From the NCBI GenBank assembly GCA_030407085.1, contig CM059585.1, forward strand, positions 99,170,501 to 99,234,500: a DNA stretch of 64,000 nucleotides, written 5' to 3'. The stretch's first letter is position 1, and each line of letters opens with the position of its first letter. The stretch comes from Trichopria drosophilae. Taxonomy: Eukaryota > Arthropoda > Insecta > Hymenoptera > Diapriidae. The notes beneath the pieces are model-generated. The model searched no databases, was not told the origin of the DNA, and saw only the letters and a program-made list of their open reading frames with translations. The position numbers were made by a program, and so were the translations under genes. Positions 23,880-35,435 of this stretch are shown piece after piece.

Positions 23880-26520
23880 TCCAAAGCTAAATCAGAGGTC
23901 TCTTTGCAGCCTGCTTCCGTGCGGCGTTATTATTTCTACGTTGGCATTTAACGAAATTCTTTCAATGTCACATACAATATATCTGAAAAATTATAATTCA
24001 CATAAGCGCGAAAAAGCTATAATAACAATAAATGCAAACTGTGGAAATGCAATATTTTTATATCGAAAGAATTGGATGATTGTGGTCACGTCTGTAGTGA
24101 GTCGTACACGAGAACTCAGGACGAAACACATTTTTCCAATAGACAATAGTTAATTTAATTATCGCTAGAGAGAAACAGAATCCATGTACAGTTAAGTAAA
24201 TTTCAATGCACATATACAGTCCGTTGAAATCTAGATTCTGGGGCGATAATTATAGAAATACCGGCTTCTTACAAATATTTTTATCTTATAACGAGTGTTT
24301 TCCATCGAAAACCGAATTAATATACTAGCTCATTTCATTTTGTTTAATTTTGTAGTATTATGACCGTCATATACCAAGAATAATTTTTTTGATAATTAGT
24401 TCATTTATAAGCGGTTGAGAATTTAATCTAGATGCTTTTGCATCGAACTATGTAATTTAAAAATATTAACTAAGTTATGATTAGAGACTGATCATGTTAC
24501 ATTCCGGTTGCAATTTACAAATTAACAGTCTTATTAACAGAAAAGTTAAACAGAATATTTTGTGTGCTTAGCTCAAAGGGTTGCATAGTTACAGGGACAA
24601 TTTTCATCACAACGTCTGATAGACATATTAAAAGTTCTGTAACACTCGAAAAAATATTCTAAATGTGACAAATGACCTCAGATGTTTAAAGTCCTTGGTT
24701 CGTACTTTAAGAATATTAAGCAATGTTAATAAAATCTGTAAATTTTTAATTTTTATTAAATATTAATATTAAGCTCCGTGATTATTAAAGAAAGGCTCCT
24801 CCGATTTCCATGTAAAAATTTAGAAAAAAGAGGAATTTCTTTTCAACAAGAAGTTGCTAACATCGAAGATGGTTACGGCACTAGTTTTCGAGTAATTTAT
24901 GAATGATCTAGACCTTCCCGTATGCACTAGGAGATCCGTTCGGAAAAAGGTTGATTTTGAAATCTATAAATCGGGAGGTCAAAATTAGTCACTTTCTGTC
25001 TAAAATATATACTCTAAGAGTTATGTGCTTTTACGGCTATTTTACGTTTAATTTTTCTGAATTTTCAGCATCGTTGGTATTTATATACCAGATGAACTAA
25101 TTTTTATTTTGTTTCTAATTTCACGTGGATAAATTTCAGGATATGAATAGTGTATTTTCAGAGAAATATAGTCTAGACCGTCTACCTTTATTTATAATAA
25201 ACAAACGATACTTCAATAGTATCACCATGAAAAAGAAATATTCAAGCAAATTTAAAAAAAATAGTGGCCTGCACTACAGCATTTAATCATGAGTTCTTCA
25301 ACATCTTCTAAATTCTAACTAAAAAATAAAATTGTCATAACTTTTAAAGTATCAAAACCTCCAGAACAGAAAAAACGATAATATATAAATGCGTGCCAGA
25401 AGATGTGATTTTGGACAGAAAACCCCTTTTTCCATTGAAATAAATGTTTTAAGAAAAAACCGTATTTAATATTAATATTTTTTAAAAAATGTAGATTTAA
25501 TAAATTTTATTAACAGTGCTTGAGTCGCATTTGTTCCAATTTTCATAATGATATTCAAATTCAGTACATCAAAATATGTCAGAAAACAAGTGTCCACCAA
25601 GGGTATCCAAGCCGTCCTTTTCGGAAGTATATCCAAAACAATGTTTTACTTATTTATTGTTATTTATTTTATTTACAAAAATACACTGTCAAAATTAATT
25701 TTAAAAACATTAAACAATATGTGTTTGTAGCATTACATTTGTACGAATCGAATTCTCTGTAATATTAAAAAAGCAAATGTAAAATATGTTATTGTAATTC
25801 CGGAAATAATATACAAAAATTACAAGTCGTATATTTTTCTAAAAATGTTGTTGTAGTTACTATAAGCTGGTAATTTATTAAGAAAGTCAGAGTTTTCATT
25901 TTAGTATCTATATCATTCAAACTCACTAAACTCACTTAATTTACCATTTTATTCATGATATTGAAAAGCGTTTGAAAATAATAATATTAATCTAATATAA
26001 CTAATTTTTTTTATGTTTTGCAAATATGTACATCTTTCATCAATATTATACGGTAAAAATTTATTTAACAAAAACAGCAGTATCGGATAAAGAAATTTAA
26101 TTTAGGAAGAATATATTTGTAATACTCCATTAATCCTTATAATATTAACAATATTATTGATTTCATATATTATTTGTGATTATTAAAGTGAGTCAATTAT
26201 TTGTAAAATTTTATATTATTGTGTTAAGTTGCAATTCCTTATATTGCATTAGTTGCATATTCCGGTGATTTAATAATGTATTATAATTAATGTAACGCAT
26301 CGTATTTCATTTAAATTCATACAACATTAAAAACTCATTTGCTATAATCTCCAAAATTGTGCAATTGTAATTAAAGTGAAACATCTATACGTGTCCCACT
26401 ACTTGGGACAATTATAGGTTGCTTTTGAGAATCATTATACAATTAGACAAAATGAAATCACACTAAAAAGTAAAAGTGACTTCCGGATTCGTGCCTGTGA
26501 AAGTAGCATATTAAACATCG
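23880..26520. other. AT-rich intergenic DNA
   Basis: No gene, RNA or bounded element was recognised. Confidence 0.5.
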
Positions 26521-26526
26521 GAGGCA

Positions 26527-28129
26527 CCCTAGTAGAGTCATCTTCATGACCAGAGGAAAGAAGATTCTGTAATGACAATCTGAGATTAAAATTATTGCAG
26601 TTTGATGGATGATTCTTCGCACAAGATTCTTCACGTCAACTCAATGCAGTCGTATAGAAGATCTTCAGCAGAAGCTTTTTTTTTATAAATACTCTGCATA
26701 GTGGTATCAGAATACAGACTGAATGCAGATTCTTATGTCTGGTAAAATGGTACGTGATTCTCATACAGATGACTGGAAGAATCTATTAGCAGAATGTTAG
26801 TTTAGCTAGACTAGAATATTGAGGGAAATTCAGTCGATTGCTATTTCATAAGTTACTCAGAAATTTGTTTGAAAGCTGAAATTTATAATACTGACATACA
26901 TACACGTATACATGTCCGTAAAAAAATTGTTTTTTGGCTTACCGTTGGAAAAGTTTCTAAGTTAAGTAAAGAAATTTCACTTTATTTGATATATAAATGA
27001 AGGTAAACGGTGCCAAAATCGCGATAAAAGGACAAAAATCGCTATTTTTTTCCATTTTTTTGTAATTTTTCCAATCTTACTCAGTCCTCTCTATACAGAG
27101 CGTAAAATTACCTCGAAATTAGCTTGAAAAAGCCTACAATTTACTCCAATAACATTTTGCGATTCGATAAAATTTAAACCTAAGAAATCGTCAAACTGAA
27201 AGAAATTTTTTCATCCCTCCTTGTGACAACCTCTGAAATTTTGTCAGATTTCGGGTATCACTTACCGTTTTCGAAATATTTCAGATTTTTTAAAATTTAC
27301 AAATTTTCAAAATCAGTTTGCATGTAAAGTATATTATAAAGTATATTATACACTAGAATACCTGGAATGAAGATTCGGTATACAATTCATTTAAATTAAT
27401 GATTAATAAATAACTTGAATGCCTAAGTTTAAGATACAATTTTCAGATTCTCTTTTTTAAAATAATCGACATAATTAATTTTTTTATTCGTTTTAAGAAA
27501 CATTCTTTTGAGTATAATATTCCAAAATGGGATATTGCAAAATTACATTTTAAACACTCCATGATTGCACAAAAATTGTGCAAATAATTTGTGAAAAAAA
27601 ACGTGAATTAAAAATTATTAATCGATTTTTCAAAATTCCGGCTATTTTCTACGCTATATATGTATATGATCTCCTAGAATATTTTAAAGCAATTTGCCGA
27701 TAATTTACCGTACTAAATGATTTTGTCTTATCTTTTATGTTCTGGTATTTTTTGTAAAAAAAAATCGAATCTTCATGATTTTGTACTGAAAAGTCCATGG
27801 TGACGCAGTAAAGCAGACTCCATTCAATAAGAGTTTCAATTGGTTATAGCGAAGATTCTTATTATAGGTTTTGACATATACCGTCGTATTAAGGTAGAGT
27901 TCATAACGATGAAGATTCTTCCCACAGACTGCGATTTATTTTATAAAAGAAACCAAAGTTTTCCTTCAGAAAACAAAGCAAAGAAGATTCTGCAGTTAGT
28001 TAACACTTTCGATTGTTTAGGAAGGATCTGACGGCAGATCATCGCGCAAATTCGGACATACTCCATTTACAGTCTTCAGCAGATCTTCTCTCAGTCTGCT
28101 TGCAGAATTCGCTCATTTCTCTACTAGGG
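26527..28129. mobile_element. 1.6-kb element with CCCTAGTAGAG terminal inverted repeats
   Basis: CCCTAGTAGAG (26527-26537) is exactly mirrored by CTCTACTAGGG (28119-28129). The outer 300-350 bp on each side are rich in GAAGATTCT / AGATCTTC words that echo each other in inverted orientation, while the middle (about 26.85-27.75 kb) is plain AT-rich DNA. No transposase frame exists. A possible CA duplication flanks the ends but is too short to trust, so the superfamily is left open. Confidence 0.6.
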
Positions 28130-28655
28130 CATAGATAGTTTCTTCGATTCCCGTCCGGACATCATCATATTTAAAACTATGTTTAACCCTCTTGTGCACC
28201 GTGATGAACATCATCCTAACTACATTGTTTCCATGTGGGAAAATAAAAACTGGTGTTCAGGAAGCTTAAGCGCAGAAACTCGCAGATTATAGAGATGCCT
28301 TCAGCTTATGAGAAATATGTCATTTCAATGATAAACTTCATGTTTCCATATAAACTCTACTTTGTTTGAATTTATATTTATTTGCACTACACGTAGATGC
28401 ACAACTTTAATTTCTTTTCTTATTTTCAAAATATTTTTAATAAAGGCAGCCAATTTTTGATAAGTTAATTGGAGGGATGCTTAGAATAAAGGCCTATAAA
28501 TATATTAGCGATATTGTATCCATGCTTAAACTTGAATAAGTAAGATTTTATGGAATAATATTTGATTAAATCTTATTTTTATGAAAGAAATGTTTAGGAT
28601 AACTGTGTATTAATTGTTTTCAATTTTCATTACTTTTAAAAAGGATTTGATGGAG

Positions 28656-29015
28656 TTAACGATGTACAGAAAGTTTATCTTCCCAATTTTCGTATGCAGC
28701 ATTAGACAATGGTTTCGTTCTATAGAAAGAACTTGTCTTTATTGTAATAAATGATTTCAGTTGTTTTTTTTTTGTAGAATAAGAACTTGGCGAGGTTTCT
28801 TTACATAAAGTGTTTTTGGGGGGTTTTAAATACTTGAAAACAAGTTTAAACATAATACCGAAAGGCTCGAGTGAAGAAGATAAAAACCAAGCCGTCAACA
28901 AGATCAAATTACTGAAAATGCAAATATCTAACGCAAGATTTAACACGCGAGTTTGACTTTTCTTGAGGACCGCTATGGGGTGATCCAATCCACAAATGAA
29001 GTCGTGAAACGTTTA
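28656..29015 (-). other. Open frame of about 119 codons, unassigned
   Basis: The - strand is open from a stop at 29013-29015 down to 28656 without an ATG near its start; the first in-frame ATG is far downstream. The middle encodes a hydrophobic stretch (LDICIFSNLILLTAWFLSSS) followed by a basic, Lys-rich tail. It may be an exon of a membrane protein, a pseudogene or chance. The sequence just upstream on this strand (about 29160-29215) reads LLLWDMLGAAQIYK before a donor-like GTAAAG. No family is recognised and no complete gene model could be built. Confidence 0.2.
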
Positions 29016-29544
29016 GTTGAAGTATATATATGATGAATGATAAACTCACTGCGATATTGGTCTAGAAGGCAAAGGAATCTCACAAATATGGACCCGCTCT
29101 TTTTCTTCATAATAATCGACGTTCACATTTTGACTTGAACCTGATACCTTTCGAAACTTTACTTATAGATTTGAGCGGCACCTAGCATGTCCCAAAGAAG
29201 TAGTTTATAAACCCTAGAATATATGTACGAAAACTCAAAAACCACTTGAAATATGGGACTATATAAACTTTTTAACAACAATTTAGCAACAATTGCTGAT
29301 GTCGATTTTTTTCGGTTTGGTCATAGTTTTTCGGCTACCATGTTAAACCTTATTTTGCCACTAGGTTGATAAAAAGAGACATTTTATATCCTCGTTACTA
29401 AAAAACATAACCTCTAAAATTCGTTATTTATAATTTTTATTTTAATAACAGCTCTCTCTTATTAAAAATTATAATTGAGTAGTAATTCTTGATCATAAGA
29501 ATCCTAATAAAAAATTGGTAATTGTGTGAAAATCAACTAAGAAA

Positions 29545-29756
29545 ATGTCCGTTTCCGAAATATTTAAAAATGTAATCAATAACGCAACTAAATGCAACGC
29601 GGAAAAGCTTGCTAATCGAAGCTTTCATCCCGACTATTTTAGGTAATAATCTGCAGAATGTATCCTAATAGCAAAAGTAATTTCTTATCATTTTGCCATT
29701 TTAGGTCGTCAGACCAATGTAAAAGTACAAAGTCTAAAAGTAAAGAAACTGCTTGA
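29545..29756 (+). CDS. Two-exon gene for a 49-residue soluble protein of unknown function
   Basis: Exon 1 is 29545-29642 and exon 2 is 29705-29756; together they give 50 codons including TGA. The protein starts MSVSEIFKNVINNATKCNAE, has FHPDYF near residue 28 and ends in a Lys/Ser-rich tail (KSTKSKSKETA). It has no signal peptide or membrane segment. Support comes from architecture: a good start context (AGAAAATGT), a 62-bp GT-AG intron with a CCTAATA branch-point match and pyrimidine-rich 3' end, a split codon (AG|G) that keeps frame, and AATAAA at 29797-29802. It converges on the serpin on the other strand, whose poly(A) signal is only about 30 bp away. I do not recognise the family. Further 5' untranslated exons cannot be excluded. 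Confidence 0.6.
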
Positions 29757-29796
29757 GTTGCAGAAGGTTTCTATGTACCAGAAAAGATTATTTTTA

Positions 29797-29802
29797 AATA
29801 AA
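29797..29802 (+). terminator. Poly(A) signal AATAAA of the 49-residue gene
   Basis: Canonical AATAAA 40 nt after the TGA. It faces the opposing serpin transcript end. Confidence 0.55.
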
Positions 29803-29830
29803 AGTCAATCATTGTTATACTACAAAATGA

Positions 29831-29836
29831 TTTATT
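29831..29836 (-). terminator. Poly(A) signal AATAAA of serpin A
   Basis: TTTATT on the + strand is AATAAA on the - strand, 37 nt past the serpin stop codon. Cleavage would fall near or inside the 3' end of the convergent small gene. Confidence 0.55.
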
Positions 29837-29872
29837 TTAATTAGAATATAAACTACAATTATTTTACATATA

Positions 29873-32854
29873 TTAAACAGTTGGGTCGGTCAACCGTGAC
29901 ACGAATAAATCGACATGCCCCATACGAATTATTACTAACGATGGACGATTAATTTGGACAAGTTCTGTAGGAATCCAAATTTGTGGCACCAACATCTCAC
30001 CTGAAATGAATAAATTAAATTACCTTTTATTAAATGTCATTAAGTATAACGGTCTAATTTTTAGTTAAAACATTTACTACTAAGGATATTACAGAATTTA
30101 GTATTGATTATTAAAAAAAAAGTAAAGTAATTTGTCAAAAGTCAATAAATTTGAGTACTCTTTAAAAACAATTGTCTGACAATTTCAAATTATTTTTGGA
30201 AAAAATTCTTGAAAAATAGTTCAAACTACAAATATATTCTCTATAAGTAACTTAATCTTATTACATTACTCAGGTGCAATGAAAATAAATATGTAAATTT
30301 CCAGCATATCGAATACTTCGAGTTCGATCCTCTTTTTTGTTAAAAAATATAACTAATAGAGAAAATCATATGAAGTATATTACGCATTCCATATTTTAAA
30401 AGATATTAATAACGTAATTATCAATCGTTTACTTGTTGCAGCAGCAGCTTCAGTGCCACGTTCGTTTACTTCTACATAGACTTTTTGGATAATATCACTT
30501 ATTCCTGAAGTCATATTTTCTGCCATTCCTTTAAAATTAGCTGAATCTGAGAAAATCTCCGCCAATCCCATCTAAAGGTTATATGTATTATTAAAAAAAT
30601 GAATAAGAATTGATAAAATAAGCATGTATGTATTTCAAGTTATTATTTTGTAAAACTTTACCATTCTAAGCGTTGTTGGTAATCGGACCGTACTTTCGAT
30701 TTTGAACTTAGGAATCTGCATTTCAACATTAGAAACTTTGGAATTCTTTGTAAGTCTTTCATGTTTTAGCAAGTCCATGTTTTGTTCCAGTAGAGATACA
30801 TCAACGCCCACATCAGGAAGGACAAATGTGATAGTCATTAGTTTATTCTGTAAATTCGAATTGGATGTTATTCATTTGCAAACGAATTAAATACAAAATT
30901 GATATAAATGTATAAAACAAACATTACCGAATACGGAAGTGTCAGGAACATAGCAGGGAGACCCTCAACTCTGCCATTTAAGAAATGACCTGTCTGGACC
31001 ATCGTTGGTACTTCCTTCTGTGTCTTTTCATCAACATAAAACAATTCCGGAGTAGTTAATTCTGGTATAAATGGAGAAGCCCAATTTCCTTGGAAGTATA
31101 TGGTGTTCATAAGGAGCAGAGTAGTTGATGGTGAAAGTTCGTCTGGAAATTTTACCATGATAAAAAAACCAATTTGTAGAAAAATATAAAATAAATAATT
31201 GTGTATAGTTTAGTAACTAACTGGCATTGACGATTTCCGTGATTTTCTCGTTCGTTTCTTTACTGACCCAGTCGTTGATTTCTTTGGCAGCATGATTAGT
31301 ATTTCTAAAATCTACAACATCACATACTGTTCCAAAAGCACCGTTTAATACTTTTTGGAATTTATCCTTCGGGGTAATATAATATGACACAAATACTTTA
31401 TTCTTCAGTTTCAAAATGCTTCCTTCGGTGTTAGCCCTCTGAAATACAATTAAGATATTTACAAAAATGCAATTAAGCGATCAATTACTAAATTCAATGC
31501 AATTCTTACATCGACAACATGGGTAAGGCCATAAAATGCTACGAATGCTTGGATTTCATCCTTTGGTATGTGTAATGTAGATTGTAAGAGTTCGAGAGTA
31601 TGTTTCTCAGCACCAAAGGTCGTTATCGCTAAAGCAATGTATGCACTAATAGGTGAAACTGCTAAATTTCCTTCATTTAGCTGCGCTACATTCTGATCAT
31701 AGGAACAAAAATCATATAGTATTCTTGATATATACATTTATTTAATAGTATAATAGTCTAAAATGTCATCTTTTTATTTACCTTATAAAATTCTCTAGCG
31801 AAATCATTCGCGGCAGTAAGTTGAGCCGTTGTAAGTTTATTACCATCAGCAGAGATCGGAGTCGATGCACCGAAACTCAAGATGCATAGCACCAAAGTTG
31901 CAAAGAGTGCTGAAACAAAAATCGATGTTTTTTATTCTGGTAAACATCTGTTAAATAATAGTATGTTATTTAATAAGGGCGTAATTATATTATTTCGATC
32001 GTGTTGCATATGATGTTTTTTAATATGACAGGCGTAGGGCTGGATACTTTGCGCCCAAAGATTCAACTACAGGGCGCAAAATAGTGTTCTACTCCCGGAG
32101 TATTAAAACAGAAATTGATGGTACGCTAGTTATTGAAAAAACTTGAAAAAATCTTATATTAAATCAAAAACACTGAAAAAATTAAGATAATACTGTCAGA
32201 AATTACGACATTAACCTGAGACATTAACTTAAACTGAAGGTATAATAATGTTAAGACTTTTTGTGTATTGCATCATCAAATATAATTTCAAAAAATGCGG
32301 AAATTATAAATCGATTTAATGTAAACAATAGGATGGAAAAATGGTCAAAAAAACAATTAACTTTTAATTAGAAATTAACATACAAAATTAATTACTTATA
32401 AGAAATGCTCAATTGGGAATATCCATAAAAATAAAAACAAATCAAAGCTATTCAGTATAACAGTATGATAAATTAGACGTGCATACTTACGGAAATAAGC
32501 TAAAATAGGCTTACTATTAATGTTTTAATAATGCGGATAAATTCCCTTTATTATAATTCAAATAAATGTCATAGATTAGAATTGTATGTACGAATCTTGT
32601 ATCAAAATTAATAATGAACAAACAAAAAACTAATATACGACAAGTAACATTTTTAACAAATGTTCACAAATTTTAAAACATTATAAATGAGTTATTTAGA
32701 TTTCTTCACAGAGAATTTAATGCTTAAATTAAAGACATTACTACCAAATTTAATTTTTGCAAAGCGAAAAAAACGTAGATGTAAAATTAATAATGAATTA
32801 GTTTTTGAACATGAACAGATTGTATTTTTATTAACTACACTTACTTAGTTTCAT
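29873..32854 (-). CDS. Serpin A: secreted serine protease inhibitor, 8 coding exons, 401 residues
   Basis: Exons in transcript order: 32845-32854, 31782-31909, 31510-31692, 31222-31438, 30928-31142, 30662-30847, 30433-30571, 29873-30000. All junctions are GT-AG and the frame stays open to TAA. The product begins with a signal peptide (MKLTLFATLVLCILSFGAS), so it is probably secreted. Serpin blocks follow in order: NLAVSPISAYIALAITTFGA (helix B), LMNTIYFQGNWASPF (strand 3A), VPTMVQTGHF, MTITFVLPD (strand 3B region), LPKFKIE-like IPKFKIEST (strand 2C region), the hinge NERGTEAAAATS and the C-terminal NRPSLVIIRMGHVDLFVSRL. Gly at P15, Thr at P14 and a run of Ala in the hinge are the pattern of inhibitory serpins. 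The loop is two residues longer than in alpha-1-antitrypsin, so P1 is uncertain (Gln if counted from the hinge). Length is normal for the family. The target protease is unknown. Confidence 0.93.
32048..32080. other. Short inverted repeat in serpin A intron 1
   Basis: TTTGCGCCC and GGGCGCAAA form a 9-bp stem around a 15-nt loop in the 935-bp first intron. A similar CTTTGCGCAC word occurs in the hairpin at 53.34 kb. Confidence 0.4.
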
Positions 32855-32907
32855 TTTAGCTACAATAGTTTAAACAGATGAGTGTTTTAGGAGCAAAGAA
32901 AAATCAC

Positions 32908-32943
32908 AACTGAATTTCTATAACGAATTACATACATTTTATA
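32908..32943 (-). promoter_or_regulatory. Core promoter of serpin A: TATA box plus TCAGTT initiator
   Basis: On the - strand GGTATAAAATG places TATAAAA at 32937-32943, and TCAGTT lies at 32908-32913. With the A of the initiator (32911) as +1, the TATA box starts about 32 bp upstream, the standard arthropod spacing. This predicts a 5' untranslated leader of about 57 nt before the ATG at 32854. Confidence 0.75.
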
Positions 32944-32944
32944 C

Positions 32945-34270
32945 CAAGAACCAACTGGCGCTGCAGTGCCTAGTTACTAATCTAAAAGCGATAACAAAAA
33001 ATTTGATAATTATCAAGGCGATTAGTTTTCATTTATTCTCTTGCAATTAATCCGTTTCTAGATATCATGAAAAGTAATTTTCGAATTATTAAATTTGGAA
33101 TAGCATACAAGAAGCACGTGCTATCTCATTCATAAATCCATTTCTGATAATCGTTTCGATATTTTTTATTCGTATTAAGATCAATAGTAGCGCTTGTGGA
33201 AGGAGAAAAAAGGGGCAATAAAATTATGAAATAGTATCTCAGAAAAATTTAATTACTTTCACGCATAACGAGTGATGGGCTTAAGTTTTTATGCATATTG
33301 AAACGTCTATATAACCTATTTTGATAAATGTATAACCTTTGACACATATAGACACCTTTTTTGCATTTAAACTTCATCATTCAATTCAAATTAATCATCG
33401 TTTTTTATTAAACTACTGTAAGAAATATACACTCCAGTACAATCTTTTTTAACGCTAGCACAAATTTATTAAATATCAATGTTTAATGAATGTCACAAAA
33501 GATTACAAAAACGAATGGCGTTGCAAAGGTTCTTGGAATAACTTCGATTGACCCTTTAAGGGTTAAATGAATCGATCGAAATCACTTTTGCATTCAAATG
33601 TTCATAACCTTCGTAAAAATCAGGATATGTTTTATTGCTAAACGCCAACGATCCAATAAATTATTTACAATCTTGAAATTACAATAAAGAAATTAATTTA
33701 AGTGGTAAGAATACAAAAAAATCATATTTATCCAAATGCGTGAGGCTGAAAAGGATTCCTGGTCGGTTTTGGAGATCGCTGACTAAAAATCCAAAACCGA
33801 ATTTACAAAATTTTAAAAATGTTAAATGACCGATCTAATATGTAAATTGTCGACTTCTTGTGGTCACTGATTTCAAATCCGAAGTCAAATTTAAAAAATC
33901 AAAATACCAGATACGATACGTCTAACGCAAATTTTTAAAAATGGGCTTGGGCTATATAAAATAATCACTAAAACATTTACAGGATCGCTGTTAATGAATC
34001 TCGTGTTAACATTTCGAAATAGAAAATGGTTTAATTAGGATGGATAACTAACTGACTAATTAGGATGACGTGAGGAGAATTAAAACATTGACATTCTGAA
34101 CCTGTTTTTCAATTATGCATTTGTATTTTGTTCCGTCTAACGATCTGTTTTTATGATCCTGAATTTATGACTTTTCATCTTGTAGGATCTATAATTTTGA
34201 ATCTACTAGCTTTCTATTAAAAATCAGCGAGGCCAAAACCCACGGTAATACAAGTTTTTCGACAATGGTA
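32945..34270. other. Intergenic DNA upstream of serpin A
   Basis: AT-rich, with no gene recognised. It may hold regulatory sites for the serpin but none could be named. Confidence 0.4.
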
Positions 34271-34277
34271 TAAATTT

Positions 34278-34643
34278 TTTAACCCTTGAGGGTTCTAAAG
34301 TTCTCAACCGATAAGGTCGGAATGTTCACTAAAACCTATAAATAAAAAGTGACTGAAACGATTTTTCGAAATTCAGGCTCTATAAAGGCAATTTTAATTG
34401 CTGTAGACGGTATCCCAGAAAATGAAAAGGAAATTAATTGAAAATTGACCGAAAAACTTATTTCCGAAAATTCTCGCTCAGTTCTCAATTATCATTTGTG
34501 GTATATTCTAGGAAACTATATATAGTTCTTGGAATTGCCCTTACAAAGCCGAAAGTTTAAAAATGTTATTGAGTCGTCTTTTATTGCCATTTTTAGTGTA
34601 ATTTCCTACCTTACCGGCGGACCACTTTAGAACCCTCTTAACT
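34278..34643. mobile_element. Small element with TTAA-flanked inverted ends (piggyBac-like MITE)
   Basis: GAGGGTTCTAAAGT near the left end (about 34288-34301) is mirrored by ACTTTAGAACCCTC near 34625-34638. TTAA lies just outside on both sides; the left side has five extra bases (CCCTT). TTAA duplication is typical of piggyBac-type elements. There is no transposase. The boundaries are imperfect, so confidence is moderate. Confidence 0.5.
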
Positions 34644-35435
34644 ACCAAACATACACAATTTGCACATGGATTTTAACATCGTCTTATTTCTATAAACATC
34701 CTACTAATTTTGAGGTCGTTCTTTCGAGTAGATATGGTCAAACTTTTGAAAAAAAAACGTTCAATACATTTTTTTAAATGCTGGAAAATCCGTCTATGTT
34801 TGAGGTAATGTATTTTGTAGAATACAATTTTCACTATGATCCGTTTCCTGACCAGCTTCTATCTGATCAAAAACGTGTTCCCAATTGTTTTATTTCAAAC
34901 ATATACATATTTTGATTTTTATGGACGTGGATTTTCATATGGCTCCGGAGCGACAAATTTGTTCGAAAATATTTTTGTTCCCAGTATAACAAAATATTTC
35001 ACATGTCCCGTTCTACATATTGAATCTACCATTTTGAATTTCAAAAAACTGATTTAGATCATTAAGTAATATAAAAAATTAAAGAACGCACATAACAAAA
35101 TTTATTATGATAATATTCCGGAATATCCAAAAATAAATAAAATTGTAATTGATAGCGACTTCAAAAACCTACCGAGTAATAAATTACAAAAAAAAAACAT
35201 GGTAAAAAGGTCTATAATATTGGATCCTCCATTTTTGATTTTAAAAAACATAAGTAATTAAGATACTCCGCAACATAAGAAACTCCAAACGTAATAAGTT
35301 TTACGCCCATTTGAATGATTTTTAAAAAGTAATCGGCATATTGAAAACGCCACTTTCAATTTTTGGTATGTTTGACATCGAGTTTTTAACTTCCCGGAAG
35401 CCTCTAAATAGGGAATGTACGAAAATTACATTATT

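Noticed and set aside
5620..24935. Shared word GTGCATACG / CGTATGCAC near 5.63 and 24.92 kb
   Set aside because: Flanks do not extend the match; too short to call a repeat.
30310..30340. B-box-like GAGTTCGATCC followed by a T run in a serpin A intron
   Set aside because: No A box at the right distance; probably chance.
30001..30432. Alternative reactive-loop exons in the last serpin A intron
   Set aside because: Many insect serpins swap this exon, but no second hinge-to-end exon could be read here or in the 280-bp intron of serpin B (45619-45898).
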